Positions 8,074-18,070 are shown, counted from the first letter of the stretch. The stretch is 64,000 nucleotides of DNA from an uncultured Muribaculaceae bacterium (GCA_944320595.1 CALUIB010000001.1:124001-188000); one strand, 5' to 3'. Numbers and translations are program-made. Notes: a model not told the origin generated them from the letters alone.

Positions 8074-10528
8074 ATTCAAGTTCTATTACCGTGATGCCAG
8101 CTCCGCCGAATTGCACGTGTTCGTCGCGGTAAGATTTCACGCCTGGCACGGTATTGAGGTATTCACGTATTCGTTGCCGCAAAATTCCATTGCCGGTACC
8201 ATGGAGTATGCGCACTTGCTTGGCATTGAATTGTATGGCATCGTCGATGAAATATGTTACTGCTTGTATGGCTTCATCGGCGCGCATTCCTCGCACGTCG
8301 ATGTCGGGCTTGAAGTTAAGTTGACGGCGGCGAATATCATCGCTCATCGAGATGTTTATCGGGCGGTTTTGTGTAGCGGAATTTTGAGGCGCGTTAACTT
8401 TGCGCAAGCGGTTAAGGGCTACCCTCGACCTGAAGTTTCCCATTGCCACAGTGGCCATGTTGCCCGAGATTTCAAGCACTTGGCACGGCGTATTTGCCGA
8501 ATCGATGGCTGCGTAGTCTCCAACGGCTACTGGTTCAGAAAGTGGAATTTCCTTCTTCTGTGCTTGTTTGGCTTGTTTCGGTTTTCGTTGTTTTATTGCG
8601 CTGCCTCTGCGCAAGTCGGTGAGTTGTATTTCACTGTTTTCGAGTTGAGATTTGAATTCGTCTAGCTGGCGGCGCAATTCTTTTGTTTGCTCTTTTTCGG
8701 CTTGTGATTTGCGTATTTCGTGTATGGTACGTTCTATAGTGGCATTGCTTTGCGATAATATTTGGCGAGCTTCTTCACGGGCTTCTTTTATAATATTGCG
8801 TTGCTCGTTCCCGAGGCGTTCTATCTCGCTTTCATATTGTTCTTCAAGCTGCTGTAGCCGCTTGTTGCGATTGTGTACTTCGGTACGCTTGTTTTCCCAG
8901 TATTTTTTGTCACGGGCAATGTCGAGCAGGTATTTATCCATATTTATATAGTCGCTGCCCACGATTTCTTCGGCATCTTTTATAACATCAGTAGGCAAGC
9001 CAATGTTGCGTGCTATTTCTATAGCAAAAGAACTGCCCGGGTATCCTATCGACAACTGGAACAGCGGACGCATATTTTGGCGGTCATAGAGCATTGCGCC
9101 GTTCACCAATCCCGGGGTTTCTTCGGCAAAATGCTTCAAATTTTGATAGTGCGTGGTAATTACGCCAAATATGTGTTTCTCATTTAGGCGTTTCAATATG
9201 GCCTGTGCTATTGCGCCGCCTATTTGTGGCTCGGTGCCGCCGCCAAATTCATCGATGAGCATAAGTGTGTCTCGTCCGCCGTTGTTCATGAAAAATTTCA
9301 TGTTGGTCAGGTGCGAGCTATATGTACTCAAGTCGTTTTCAATAGACTGCTCGTCGCCAATGTCGATAAACATATTCTTGAAGATGCCCACGTGAGAGTT
9401 GTCATAAACTGGTGGGAGCAATCCGCATTGCGTCATGTATTGCACAATGCTCACGGTTTTGAGGCACACCGATTTGCCACCGGCGTTCGGCCCAGATATA
9501 AGCAAAATGCGGTTTTTTGAATCGAGGTTGATATTGAGCGGAATCACATCCTTGCCTTGGGCTTTTAGCGACAGCAGCAGTATCGGGTGTATGGCATGAT
9601 AATATTCCAATTGCGGTTCACGTTCAAGCATGGGCATACTGCCCCCGGTTTCATTGGCAAATATGGCTTTGGCTCTGATGAAATCTATGATGCCGAGAAT
9701 GGAATATGAATTAAGCAAATCATCGATATGCGGTCGGATGAATGCTGATACCTCGGTCAATATGCGGATTATTTCACGCTGCACCTCATTTTCGAGTTCG
9801 CGTATGTTGTTATTGGCCTCTACTATTTCGGCCGGCTCTATATATATGGTTTTCCCCGTGGCCGACTCGTCGTGCATGATACCGCGTATCTTGCGCTTGT
9901 TCATTGGAGCTACTGGAATTACAAGCCTTCCATCGCGCACCGATGGTGCAGCATCGCTGTCGATATACCCTTGTTCCTTGCCTTGCGAAATAATGCGTTT
10001 CATTATTGAGTTTACGCTTTGCGTGGCCGAGGCCAGGGCACGCTTAATGCTTAGTAGTTCGGGGGAGGCGTTGTCTTTGATGTTTCCATATTTGTCGATT
10101 ATACCGTCGATTCGTGATATAATCTGTGGGAATGTTGCCATTGAGGCGGTGAGTGTCGTCAGTTGCGGATAAGTAGGAGCATCGTTGGTGGTTGCATTGT
10201 TGAAAAATTCGGCAACGTCGGCAATCGTTTTCAAGGAACGCTGCAAATTGTAGAGTTCGTCGGCTGCCATGTATGCCCCATGAGCTTTTATTGCGCTAAG
10301 GGCTTCGGTAAGGTCATGATAGCTGTTCAGCGGGAATTCTTTTCCGCTGGTTATTATCGATAAAAACTCATTGGTTTGCTCCAACAGTTTTTTTACTGTG
10401 TCGAAGTTGTTGCTGAAACGCATAGCCTTGCAGCATTTGGCTCCAAGGCTGCCGAGGCATTTGCTTTCGAGAATGTCGCGGACTGTTGCAAAGTCAATTT
10501 TATTTTCAAAATTCTTAGGATATACCAT
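8072..10528 (-). CDS. mutS2: Endonuclease MutS2
   Basis: 818 residues. The MutS core and clamp regions lack the mismatch-recognition domain. Walker A GPNAGGKS lies near 343-351 and the Walker B region LIDEFGGG near 422-429. A long Glu/Lys/Arg-rich coiled coil (about 515-640) follows, then a KOW-like segment, and a C-terminal Smr domain (about 740-818) with DVRGMR and HGTGNG, the nuclease motifs. The family suppresses homologous recombination; in Bacillus it also acts on collided ribosomes. The gene is convergent with gdhA. Confidence 0.95.
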   Translation of the reverse strand: MVYPKNFENKIDFATVRDILESKCLGSLGAKCCKAMRFSNNFDTVKKLLEQTNEFLSIITSGKEFPLNSYHDLTEALSAIKAHGAYMAADELYNLQRSLKTIADVAEFFNNATTNDAPTYPQLTTLTASMATFPQIISRIDGIIDKYGNIKDNASPELLSIKRALASATQSVNSIMKRIISQGKEQGYIDSDAAPSVRDGRLVIPVAPMNKRKIRGIMHDESATGKTIYIEPAEIVEANNNIRELENEVQREIIRILTEVSAFIRPHIDDLLNSYSILGIIDFIRAKAIFANETGGSMPMLEREPQLEYYHAIHPILLLSLKAQGKDVIPLNINLDSKNRILLISGPNAGGKSVCLKTVSIVQYMTQCGLLPPVYDNSHVGIFKNMFIDIGDEQSIENDLSTYSSHLTNMKFFMNNGGRDTLMLIDEFGGGTEPQIGGAIAQAILKRLNEKHIFGVITTHYQNLKHFAEETPGLVNGAMLYDRQNMRPLFQLSIGYPGSSFAIEIARNIGLPTDVIKDAEEIVGSDYINMDKYLLDIARDKKYWENKRTEVHNRNKRLQQLEEQYESEIERLGNEQRNIIKEAREEARQILSQSNATIERTIHEIRKSQAEKEQTKELRRQLDEFKSQLENSEIQLTDLRRGSAIKQRKPKQAKQAQKKEIPLSEPVAVGDYAAIDSANTPCQVLEISGNMATVAMGNFRSRVALNRLRKVNAPQNSATQNRPINISMSDDIRRRQLNFKPDIDVRGMRADEAIQAVTYFIDDAIQFNAKQVRILHGTGNGILRQRIREYLNTVPGVKSYRDEHVQFGGAGITVIELE

Positions 10529-10546
10529 AATACGAAAAATGGTTAT

Positions 10547-10562
10547 ATGCGCAAGTGCGCAT
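10547..10562. repeat. Short perfect palindrome upstream of mutS2
   Basis: ATGCGC-AAGT-GCGCAT lies 19 bp upstream of the mutS2 start codon, in the 126-bp gap to lptB. It could be an operator or a 5'-UTR hairpin. The rest of the gap shows nothing recognisable. Confidence 0.4.
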
Positions 10563-10654
10563 AGATAAGAACGGCAAACGAATCACATTGTCCGTTACCG
10601 GGAATTGAATGCAGGTTTTTTTGAGCAGAGAGGATTTTAAAATACAAATAAACT

Positions 10655-11485
10655 TTAGTCGAATTTCTTGCGGCGGAACACAAAGTTTCGGCCTAAATAT
10701 TTTTCTCTTACTATGGGATTTTCGGCGAGTTCTTCGCTTGTGCCTTGGAACAGTATCTTTCCTTCAAACAGTAGGTAAGCGCGGTCGGTGATACTTAATG
10801 TTTCGGGCGCATTGTGGTCGGTGATGAGAATTCCTATATTTTTTTCTTTCAGCTTATATACGATGTATTGAATATCTTCTACGGCTATAGGGTCAACTCC
10901 CGCAAACGGTTCATCGAGCATTATGAACTTGGGGTTGATGGCGAGGCAACGGGCAATTTCGCAGCGGCGGCGTTCACCGCCCGACAATTGGTCGCCGAGA
11001 TTTTTGCGAACCTTTTGAATACGGAATTCCGATAGCAGGCTTTCTAATTTCTCACGTTGGTATTCGGCCGATGTGTTGGTCATTTCAAGCACTGTGCGGA
11101 TATTGTTTTCTACACTAAGTTTTCTGAACACCGATGGTTCTTGTGGCAGGTATCCGATTCCGTATTTTGCACGTTTGTAAACGGGGTATTTTGTTATGTC
11201 GTGGTCGTTCAAGAAGATTTTGCCCTCATTAGGCGTTATCAAGCCCGTCGTCATGTAGAAAGTTGTGGTTTTGCCGGCACCGTTCGGGCCGAGTAGTCCT
11301 ACAATTTCTCCTTGTTTCACGTTAATCGATACGTGGTTGACAACGGTGCGCTGGCGGTATTTTTTTACCAAGTCTTCGGTGCGTAACACCATATTGCCGT
11401 CATCGGTCTGCGATTCGGCTTTTAATTGTTCTTCTTCTAAGTGTTCCTTTTGGTCGAATAGGTTGTTTATCCACTTGAATGCCAT
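10655..11485 (-). CDS. lptB: LPS export ABC transporter ATPase LptB
   Basis: 276 residues. LptB powers extraction of lipopolysaccharide from the inner membrane with LptF/LptG. Motifs: GPNGAGKTT (about 64-72), LSGGERRR (about 165-172), [10 protein letters not shown] (about 187-196) and the switch His in ITDHN. An acidic N-terminal extension of about 30 residues precedes the usual start; ATG at 11485 is kept because the extension is free of stops and has plausible codons. It ends 126 bp before the mutS2 start and begins 34 bp after udk, so udk-lptB may be cotranscribed. Confidence 0.93.
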   Translation of the reverse strand: MAFKWINNLFDQKEHLEEEQLKAESQTDDGNMVLRTEDLVKKYRQRTVVNHVSINVKQGEIVGLLGPNGAGKTTTFYMTTGLITPNEGKIFLNDHDITKYPVYKRAKYGIGYLPQEPSVFRKLSVENNIRTVLEMTNTSAEYQREKLESLLSEFRIQKVRKNLGDQLSGGERRRCEIARCLAINPKFIMLDEPFAGVDPIAVEDIQYIVYKLKEKNIGILITDHNAPETLSITDRAYLLFEGKILFQGTSEELAENPIVREKYLGRNFVFRRKKFD

Positions 11486-11519
11486 ATATAAATGTCGTCG
11501 TGTGTGTAGCAGTTACGGG

Positions 11520-12134
11520 TTATTGATTTTTTAACCGGCTTTTGATGTAGTCGGTGAGCAGATTTATTGCCACTTCGTTGTTGCCGCCTTGCGGAACAAT
11601 GAGGTCGGCATATCGCTTTGCTGGTTCGATATACTGGTTGTGCATGGGTTTGAGCACACGCTCATAACGGTCGATTACCATTTGTGGTGTGCGCCCGCGT
11701 TCGATGCAGTCGCGGTATATCACGCGAATGAGCCGTTCATCGGCATCGGCATCGACAAACACTTTTATGTCCATCATGTTGCGCAATTTGGGCTCGGAGA
11801 ATACGAGAATACCTTCAAGCAGCACCACGTCGTGAGGTTCGAGATGCACGGTTTCTTTTTGTCGGGTGCATGTGAGGAATGAATATGTGGGCATTTCAAC
11901 TGACTGGCCCTCTTTAAGCATATTCAAGTGTTTTAACAGCAACCCCCAGTCGAAAGCCGCCGGTTCGTCGAAATTGATTTTTTGGCGGTCTTCAACAGGC
12001 ACGTGGCTCGAGTCCTTATAGTATGAATCTTGGGATATCACTCCCACACCTCCTGCCGGAAGTCGTTCCATTATCTTGTTGACGACGGTGGTTTTCCCCG
12101 ATCCGGTTCCTCCTGCAATTCCGATTATAAGCAT
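11520..12134 (-). CDS. udk: Uridine kinase
   Basis: 204 residues from the ATG at 12132-12134. The frame is open further upstream, but that extension is low-complexity, Phe/Ser-rich and crosses the promoter, so it is not coding. The P-loop GGTGSGKTT is at residues 8-16, followed by QDSYYKD and the FDEPAAFDW segment typical of uridine kinases. It phosphorylates uridine and cytidine in pyrimidine salvage. It is divergent from the ABC-F gene. Confidence 0.94.
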   Translation of the reverse strand: MLIIGIAGGTGSGKTTVVNKIMERLPAGGVGVISQDSYYKDSSHVPVEDRQKINFDEPAAFDWGLLLKHLNMLKEGQSVEMPTYSFLTCTRQKETVHLEPHDVVLLEGILVFSEPKLRNMMDIKVFVDADADERLIRVIYRDCIERGRTPQMVIDRYERVLKPMHNQYIEPAKRYADLIVPQGGNNEVAINLLTDYIKSRLKNQ

Positions 12135-12167
12135 CTCTATAATATGATGGTAAAAAATTAAACGATA

Positions 12168-12175
12168 CAAAAATA
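12168..12175 (-). promoter_or_regulatory. Putative -7 box for udk-lptB
   Basis: On the minus strand TATTTTTG matches TAnnTTTG, 34 nt before the udk ATG. No good TTTG is found at the -33 spacing. Confidence 0.4.
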
Positions 12176-12221
12176 CACATAAAATGTGGAATATCGCAGA
12201 GGCCGTGCAGAAAAAATGTAA

Positions 12222-12251
12222 TTGGCAGGTAAATGTATTTTTGTAATTTTG
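12222..12251 (+). promoter_or_regulatory. Promoter of the ABC-F gene
   Basis: TTG at 12222-12224, a 19-nt spacer and TAATTTTG at 12244-12251: a full Bacteroidetes consensus, 25 nt upstream of the chosen ATG. This placement rules out the TTG at 12265 as a necessary start. Confidence 0.7.
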
Positions 12252-12276
12252 TACGTTACTTTTTTTGATTTTGAAG

Positions 12277-14142
12277 ATGAACAGCATATTGCAAATCGAG
12301 GGTATAACCAAGTCGTATGGTGACAGGATACTGTTTGCCGGTGTCACGCTTGGCATAGGCGAAGGCGAAAAAATAGGACTTATAGCCAAGAACGGTACTG
12401 GCAAATCGACGCTTATGAAAATCATTGCCGGCGTGGAACCTGCCGACAGTGGTTCGATGGTGATGCGAAATGGGGTGAAGATGGGTTACCTTGAGCAAGT
12501 TCCAGAAATGGATAAAAACCTGTCGGTGATAGACACGTTCCTTAATGACGGAAGCGAACGTGCCACAGTAATAAAAGGATATGAACAGGCTTTGTCGGCT
12601 GGAGATGCCGATGCTATTGCCGATTATATGCTGAAGATGGATGCCCTAGGGCTGTGGGACTATGAAAACCATTTTAAGCAGGTGCTTGCGCAGCTTAAAA
12701 TTTATGATTATTATCAGCGAGTGGGGGAACTTTCGGGCGGGCAACTGAAACGTGTGGCTCTTGCCAAGGTGATTATCGATAGTCCTGATTTGCTGCTTTT
12801 GGACGAACCCACCAACCACCTCGACGTGGATGCGATAGAGTGGCTTGAAGATTACTTGTCGCACTCGCGCATGACATTGCTGATGGTGACGCACGACCGT
12901 TACTTCCTTGACCGCGTTTGCAATAAGATTGTGGAGATAGATGGTGGTGCCACTTATGAATATGACGGAAATTACTCGTATTATCTTGAAAAAAGACAGG
13001 AACGAATAGATGCCGAAAATGCCGAGGTGGCACGTGCAAAAAACTTGCTGCGTACCGAACTTGAATGGATGCGCCGCCAGCCACAGGCTCGTGGGAGCAA
13101 AGCTCGTTATCGCATTAACGCTTTTTACGAGCTTGAAAAACTGGCGCAGTCTGCACGCAATGAGAAAGATGTGGAACTTGACGTGAAGGCTTCGTATATA
13201 GGCTCAAAGATATTCGAGGCGCATGATGCCTGCAAGCGATATGGCGACAAGGTGATACTCAATCATTTGAATTACATATTTGCCCGATATGAAAAACTTG
13301 GCATAGTGGGTAACAACGGGGTCGGGAAATCGACATTCATAAAGTGCCTGCTCGGGATTGAACCACTTGACAGCGGGAGTTTCGAGGTAGGGGAGACGGT
13401 GCAATTCGGGTATTACAGTCAGGAAGGGATAAGTTTCGATGAAGGGAAGAAGGTGATTGATGCGGTGAGGGAAATTGCGGAATACGTGAGGTTTGACGAG
13501 AAAACGTCATATACCGCATCCCAATTCCTGCAACTTTTCCTATTCACGCCTGCCGACCAGCAAAAATTCATAGCAAAGCTCAGTGGAGGGGAAAAACGCA
13601 GGCTTTACCTTGCTACGGTGCTTATGCGGAAACCTAATTTCCTGATACTCGATGAGCCTACCAACGACCTTGACATAAAGACACTTGAAGTGCTCGAAAA
13701 TTACCTTGCAGGCTTCAAGGGTTGCGTGATAATTGTGTCGCACGACCGCTTTTTCATGGATCGCACGGTCGATCACTTGTTTGTGTTTGAGGGGAACGGT
13801 GTGATACGCGATTTCCCGGGTAATTACAGCGATTACCGCGAAGTGAAGCAAGAAGAGCAACGACAGGAAAATGCGAGACGCAAAGAGGCCGAGAAGCCTA
13901 AAACGGCTCCGCAGCCTCGACAACGGAATGCCAACAAGATGACGTTCATGGAGCGTAAAGAGTTTGAAGCACTCGAAACTGAAATAGAGCAACTGACGGC
14001 AGAGAAAAATTCACTTGACGCACTGTTTAACAGTGGCGAGGTAATAAATGACATTGCCGAGAAATCGGCTCGATATGACGAGGTGCGGCAGTTGCTCGAC
14101 GAGAAAGAAATGCGTTGGCTTGAACTTAGTGAAAAGCAGTGA
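12277..14142 (+). CDS. ABC-F family ATPase (Uup/EttA type)
   Basis: 621 residues from ATG 12277. There are two ABC cassettes on one chain and no membrane segments. The first has Walker A AKNGTGKST (37-45), LSGGQ (about 153-157) and LLLDEPTNHLDVD. The second has GNNGVGKST (about 345-353), LSGGE (about 435) and LILDEPTNDLDIK. The C terminus (about 525-621) is a charged coiled coil after a Lys/Pro/Arg-rich linker, as in Uup. ABC-F proteins bind the ribosomal E site and relieve stalls, and some protect against antibiotics. Nothing here indicates a dedicated resistance factor; a housekeeping Uup-like role is more likely. Confidence 0.9.
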   Translation: MNSILQIEGITKSYGDRILFAGVTLGIGEGEKIGLIAKNGTGKSTLMKIIAGVEPADSGSMVMRNGVKMGYLEQVPEMDKNLSVIDTFLNDGSERATVIKGYEQALSAGDADAIADYMLKMDALGLWDYENHFKQVLAQLKIYDYYQRVGELSGGQLKRVALAKVIIDSPDLLLLDEPTNHLDVDAIEWLEDYLSHSRMTLLMVTHDRYFLDRVCNKIVEIDGGATYEYDGNYSYYLEKRQERIDAENAEVARAKNLLRTELEWMRRQPQARGSKARYRINAFYELEKLAQSARNEKDVELDVKASYIGSKIFEAHDACKRYGDKVILNHLNYIFARYEKLGIVGNNGVGKSTFIKCLLGIEPLDSGSFEVGETVQFGYYSQEGISFDEGKKVIDAVREIAEYVRFDEKTSYTASQFLQLFLFTPADQQKFIAKLSGGEKRRLYLATVLMRKPNFLILDEPTNDLDIKTLEVLENYLAGFKGCVIIVSHDRFFMDRTVDHLFVFEGNGVIRDFPGNYSDYREVKQEEQRQENARRKEAEKPKTAPQPRQRNANKMTFMERKEFEALETEIEQLTAEKNSLDALFNSGEVINDIAEKSARYDEVRQLLDEKEMRWLELSEKQ

Positions 14143-14176
14143 TGCGTATGCGCCGCAGAGAGCGAGGAACCGATGT

Positions 14177-14521
14177 TTAATCTTCGATGAGTTGCAGGCT
14201 TAACGATTCTCCATGCATACTTTCGCTATACTGTGTGCTGCGGCTTGCGGTAACCATCTCGTTAATTCCTATTTCTTTCTCTTGTGCATAGTCGTTTTCC
14301 CATTCGGCTTCTCCAACCGATGAAAAAGTACCGATGCTTGCGTGGCAACCGTCGTTATACACTACCTTTATTGAATTATCGTTTATTTCGGTGATTTTGA
14401 ATATCGGGTATTCTTCTACTATGCCTGTTTTGGCCGGCAAAATTTTTTCATCTTCTACGTGTGACGAGTATCCTTCCCAGTCGTTTTCAGAATATCTCAC
14501 GAGTGTGATTTTGATTTTCAT
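14177..14521 (-). CDS. Small hypothetical protein
   Basis: 114 residues, acidic, with no signal peptide or membrane segment. I do not recognise the family. The sequence alternates beta-strand-like stretches (KIKITLVRYS, FKITEINDNSIKVVYND), suggesting a small beta-barrel fold. It is convergent with the ABC-F gene, which ends 34 bp away. A TAACTTGC-like box lies upstream on its strand. Codon use looks ordinary and no good ORF competes on the other strand, so it is probably real. Confidence 0.6.
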   Translation of the reverse strand: MKIKITLVRYSENDWEGYSSHVEDEKILPAKTGIVEEYPIFKITEINDNSIKVVYNDGCHASIGTFSSVGEAEWENDYAQEKEIGINEMVTASRSTQYSESMHGESLSLQLIED

Positions 14522-14593
14522 AAGCGTTAGGTGTTTTTTTAATTATCAATCAACCGCAAGTTATAAAAAATATGGTGAGTTGCAAAGAAAATG

Positions 14594-14626
14594 TTTGCGT
14601 CGGCTTTGATTTTTTATGTAACTTTA
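14594..14626 (+). promoter_or_regulatory. Promoter of the GH13 amylase
   Basis: TTTG at 14594-14597, a 21-nt spacer and TAACTTTA at 14619-14626 (one mismatch to TAnnTTTG), 39 nt before the ATG. Confidence 0.6.
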
Positions 14627-14665
14627 CGGCGATTATTTGTTTTAATACCAATACATAACTAACTT

Positions 14666-16087
14666 ATGAAACATTTATTTTTGACATCACTCGCCATAGC
14701 TTTAGGGCTGAGTGGTTATGCAGGCGACAAGCCTTCGGAAACAGTTACCAACGACGATGTGATATTGCACGCATGGTGCTGGTCGTTCAACACAATCAAG
14801 GAAAACATGAAGCAGATAGCCGATGCCGGATATCGTTATGTGCAAACTTCTCCTGCGCAGCATTGCGTCACCGAGGTGCAAGGTGACAAGGGCGGAGGCA
14901 ACCAGCTCTTCGGCCACGGTAGGTGGTATTACCAGTACCAACCGGTTGACTGGAAGATAGGCAATTACCAGATGGGTACCCGCAAAGATTTCATCGATAT
15001 GTGTGCCGAAGCCGAAAAATATGGCGTGAAAGTGATTGTGGATGTTTTGCCCAATCATACAGCTGTTGACGACACGAAAGTGAGCGACGACCTTGATGCT
15101 GCGGTGGGTGGGCACGAAAATCTGTATCATGCCTCGGGTTTTACCGAAATACGCGACTATAACGATCGCCGCGAATGCACCACGGGGCAAATGGGCGGCC
15201 TGCCTGATGTAAATACCGAGAACCCTTATTTCCAGCATTATTACATGACGTATGTCAACGACTTGTTGGCTTGCGGTGCCCGTGGGTTTCGTTACGATAC
15301 GGCCAAGCACATAGGTTTGCCGAGCGATCCTCTTGATGAAAAGTCGAAGCAAAACGACTTTTGGGATGTTGCTACCGGGCGTAAGTCAGTTATGGGATTA
15401 AGCCTTGCTCTGCCCATGGATAGCTTGTTTGTATATGGAGAAGTACTGCAGGACAGGAATGTAAAGGAAACTGAATACGGACAATATATCAACCTCACTG
15501 CCAGCAATTATGGCCACACATTGCGTCAAGTGCTCGCAAACGGCAGCTGGGATGCCGCCGATGTTACCAATTGGAGTCACCCGGTAAATCCATATAACCT
15601 TGTTACCTGGGTAGAATCGCACGACACTTATTGCAATGCCCATGAATCGGCTGGCCTTGCCAATGAGCAAATACGCATGGGGTGGGTATTCCTGGCCGCA
15701 CGCCAAAATGGCACACCGCTGTTTTATTCTCGTCCGAACAATAGCACGCGCGACAATGTGTGGGGCGACAATATCGTGGGAGCGCGTGGAAATGATGAAT
15801 TTTTCCATCCCGAAGTTGTGGCCGTCAATAAGTTCCGCCGCATGATGCACGGGGAGGCCGAAACTCTATATTTCAGTTCCGACAGCAAAGTGGCCGAAGT
15901 GTGCCGTGGCAAAAAAGGTGCAGCGATAGTGAACGTGAGTGGCGAAGAAGTGGCATTGTCGATAAAAACTTCACTGCCTAATGGCAAATATCAAGATGCT
16001 GTGTATGGAACACAGTTTACCGTGAAAGGTGGCAACTTGACTGGAACAGTGAAGCCATATACATCTTACATTTTAGTCAAGGATTAA
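14666..16087 (+). CDS. Secreted alpha-amylase, GH13
   Basis: 473 residues with a signal peptide (about 1-20). Conserved GH13 regions are DVLPNHT (about 126-132, region I), GFRYDTAKH (about 207-215, region II with nucleophile Asp), YGEVLQ (about 258-263, acid/base Glu) and ESHDTY (about 315-320, region IV His-Asp). It hydrolyses internal alpha-1,4 bonds of starch or glycogen. There is no lipobox, so it is probably periplasmic. It sits upstream of glycogen synthase and phosphorylase on the same strand but is separated from them by 279 bp with a hairpin and a promoter-like box, so it is probably a separate transcript. Confidence 0.93.
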   Translation: MKHLFLTSLAIALGLSGYAGDKPSETVTNDDVILHAWCWSFNTIKENMKQIADAGYRYVQTSPAQHCVTEVQGDKGGGNQLFGHGRWYYQYQPVDWKIGNYQMGTRKDFIDMCAEAEKYGVKVIVDVLPNHTAVDDTKVSDDLDAAVGGHENLYHASGFTEIRDYNDRRECTTGQMGGLPDVNTENPYFQHYYMTYVNDLLACGARGFRYDTAKHIGLPSDPLDEKSKQNDFWDVATGRKSVMGLSLALPMDSLFVYGEVLQDRNVKETEYGQYINLTASNYGHTLRQVLANGSWDAADVTNWSHPVNPYNLVTWVESHDTYCNAHESAGLANEQIRMGWVFLAARQNGTPLFYSRPNNSTRDNVWGDNIVGARGNDEFFHPEVVAVNKFRRMMHGEAETLYFSSDSKVAEVCRGKKGAAIVNVSGEEVALSIKTSLPNGKYQDAVYGTQFTVKGGNLTGTVKPYTSYILVKD

Positions 16088-16103
16088 ATTTGAATTTATG
16101 TGC

Positions 16104-16149
16104 GCAATGTTGCAAATGTGTGGCAGGTGGCCATAGTTTGCAGCATTGC
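16104..16149 (+). repeat. Imperfect hairpin after the amylase gene
   Basis: GCAATGTTGCAAA (16104-16116) pairs with TTTGCAGCATTGC (16137-16149) with one G-U. There is no T tract, so it is an mRNA 3'-end hairpin rather than a clear terminator. The rest of 16150-16322 holds nothing I recognise. Confidence 0.5.
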
Positions 16150-16322
16150 AACATATAGAATTATGACATTTTAACATTGTTGGCGGTTATTATCCACGAC
16201 AAAGGGAAAAATGGCCATCGCAGGCTTTGCATGAAAAGAATGTCGGGGCAATTTTAGTTATATTAGTCTTTGTCAAGCATGGAGCTAATGGCAGATATTT
16301 AGGAAAATTCTTTTTTTTTGTC

Positions 16323-16330
16323 TATATTTG
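16323..16330 (+). promoter_or_regulatory. Putative -7 box of the glycogen synthase operon
   Basis: TATATTTG fits TAnnTTTG, 36 nt before the chosen start. The -33 element is weak (TTTA at 16298-16301, 21-nt spacer). Confidence 0.5.
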
Positions 16331-16366
16331 CCCCGTCAATATAATTTAGATTGGATTAGATGCTGT

Positions 16367-18034
16367 ATGTTAGAGACCACAGAAAAGCCGGATTTGATAT
16401 TTGAAACAAGCTGGGAAGTGTGTAACAAAGTTGGCGGCATATATGCCGTTCTTTCTACAAAAGCAAAGACTTTGCAGAATGATTTCAAAGACAAGGTTAT
16501 ATTTATAGGACCAGATATATGGAGCAAGGACAATCCGTGTCCTTTTTTCAAAGAATCAAAAACATTATTGCAGGAATGGCGCAAGCAGGCAGTGTTTCCG
16601 TTAGGCATGGAAATACGCGTAGGCCGGTGGACTATTCCCGGCAATCCCATAGTGATACTCGTAGATTACAAGGCACTGTTTACCTACAAGGACGAACTTT
16701 ACGCCCAAATGTGGAATAAGTTCAGTGTGGACTCGCTGCATGCCTACGGCGACTATGACGATAGTTGTATGTTTGCATACGCTGCGGCGTTGGTAATAGA
16801 GAGTATATATCTCGACAAGTACAACGATGGCAAGAGCAAAATCATAGCCCACTTCGATGAATGGACCACTGGGATGGGGCTGTTGTACTTGAAGTCGCAT
16901 ATGCCCAGCATAGCGACGGTGTTCACCACGCACGCCACGAGCATAGGCCGCAGTATATGCTGCAACAACAAGCCGCTTTATGACTACCTTCAAGGGTATA
17001 ATGGCGACCAAATGGCCGGTGAGCTAAATATGCAATCGAAACACTCGCTTGAAAAGGCTGCAGCATGGAATGCCGACAGCTTTACTACTGTGAGTGAGGT
17101 GACGGCAAGGGAATGTGTGCAGTTGCTTGGCCGCAAGCCGCTCGTGACCCCTAACGGTTTTGAACAGACTTTTGTGCCGGCAAAAAAAGATTACCCCAAC
17201 AAGCGAGCTGCCGCACGCGAGAGAATGCTATGTGCTGCCCGTGCATTGACTGGCATAAATTTCATCGACGATAATACATTCATAGTTGCAACTGCGGGGC
17301 GGAACGAATTCCGCAACAAGGGATATGATGTGTTCATCGATGCAATGAACAGCATCCGCAACACCCCGTGTGCCGACGGGAAGAAGGTGATTGCGTTCAT
17401 GTTTGTCCCTGCTTGGGTTGACGAACCGCGTCGCGACCTTGCCGCAGCAATGAGCGCAGGCAAGTGCACCGGGCTTGAAAACTCGATAATAACGCACACA
17501 TTGCACAACTATTCGCAAGATGCGATATATGGCAAGATAAATTACCTAGGGATGCATTATTCTAGCGATGACCATTTCGTGATTATATACGTTCCGTCGT
17601 ATCTCAACGGAAATGATGGCATATTCGATATGGCATATTATGATTTGCTGCCCGGGCTTGATTGCACCGTATTTGCGTCATATTACGAGCCGTGGGGATA
17701 TACTCCGCTCGAAAGCATAGCATTCGGTGTGCCGACCATCACAACCGACCTTGCAGGGTTCGGGCAGTGGGTGCTCGACACTTTTGAAAATGGTTTTGCA
17801 ACTTGTGGTGTGAAAGTGCTTCACCGTAACGATTCTAATTACAACGATGTGGTGTCGCAAATAGCAAGCAACGTATTGCAACTCATATCGACCGATGCAA
17901 AGGCCATGGACAAGATAAGAGGGGATGCCGCATCGACGTCGAAACAAGCTCAGTGGAAGCAATTTATAAAGTATTATTATGAATCTTATCGTGAAGCCTT
18001 GTCGAATGTGACCAATCAAGGCCATAACGTATAA
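16367..18034 (+). CDS. Glycogen synthase, GT3 family
   Basis: 555 residues from ATG 16367; the upstream in-frame ATG-less extension overlaps the promoter. FETSWEVCNKVGGIY near the N terminus is the UDP-glucose-binding signature of the eukaryote-type GT3 glycogen synthases used by Bacteroidetes instead of GlgA (GT5). YEPWGYTPLES near residue 440 holds the conserved Glu of the C-terminal Rossmann domain. It elongates alpha-1,4-glucan. It is 36 bp upstream of the phosphorylase gene, so synthesis and breakdown of glycogen are encoded together. Cytoplasmic. Confidence 0.92.
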   Translation: MLETTEKPDLIFETSWEVCNKVGGIYAVLSTKAKTLQNDFKDKVIFIGPDIWSKDNPCPFFKESKTLLQEWRKQAVFPLGMEIRVGRWTIPGNPIVILVDYKALFTYKDELYAQMWNKFSVDSLHAYGDYDDSCMFAYAAALVIESIYLDKYNDGKSKIIAHFDEWTTGMGLLYLKSHMPSIATVFTTHATSIGRSICCNNKPLYDYLQGYNGDQMAGELNMQSKHSLEKAAAWNADSFTTVSEVTARECVQLLGRKPLVTPNGFEQTFVPAKKDYPNKRAAARERMLCAARALTGINFIDDNTFIVATAGRNEFRNKGYDVFIDAMNSIRNTPCADGKKVIAFMFVPAWVDEPRRDLAAAMSAGKCTGLENSIITHTLHNYSQDAIYGKINYLGMHYSSDDHFVIIYVPSYLNGNDGIFDMAYYDLLPGLDCTVFASYYEPWGYTPLESIAFGVPTITTDLAGFGQWVLDTFENGFATCGVKVLHRNDSNYNDVVSQIASNVLQLISTDAKAMDKIRGDAASTSKQAQWKQFIKYYYESYREALSNVTNQGHNV

Positions 18035-18070
18035 AGAAATTAACTAACCCAAAATATCACAAAATCGAAA

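Noticed and set aside
10609..10791. ORF in the lptB-mutS2 gap
   Set aside because: Mostly antisense to lptB, low complexity at the start.
12277..14142. Antibiotic-resistance ABC-F (target protection) gene
   Set aside because: The C-terminal coiled coil is that of Uup-like housekeeping proteins and no resistance or mobile genes are nearby.
15600..15615. TTGTTACCTGG copy of the operator half-site inside the amylase gene
   Set aside because: It is within coding sequence, encodes conserved residues before the SHD motif and lacks the inverted partner.
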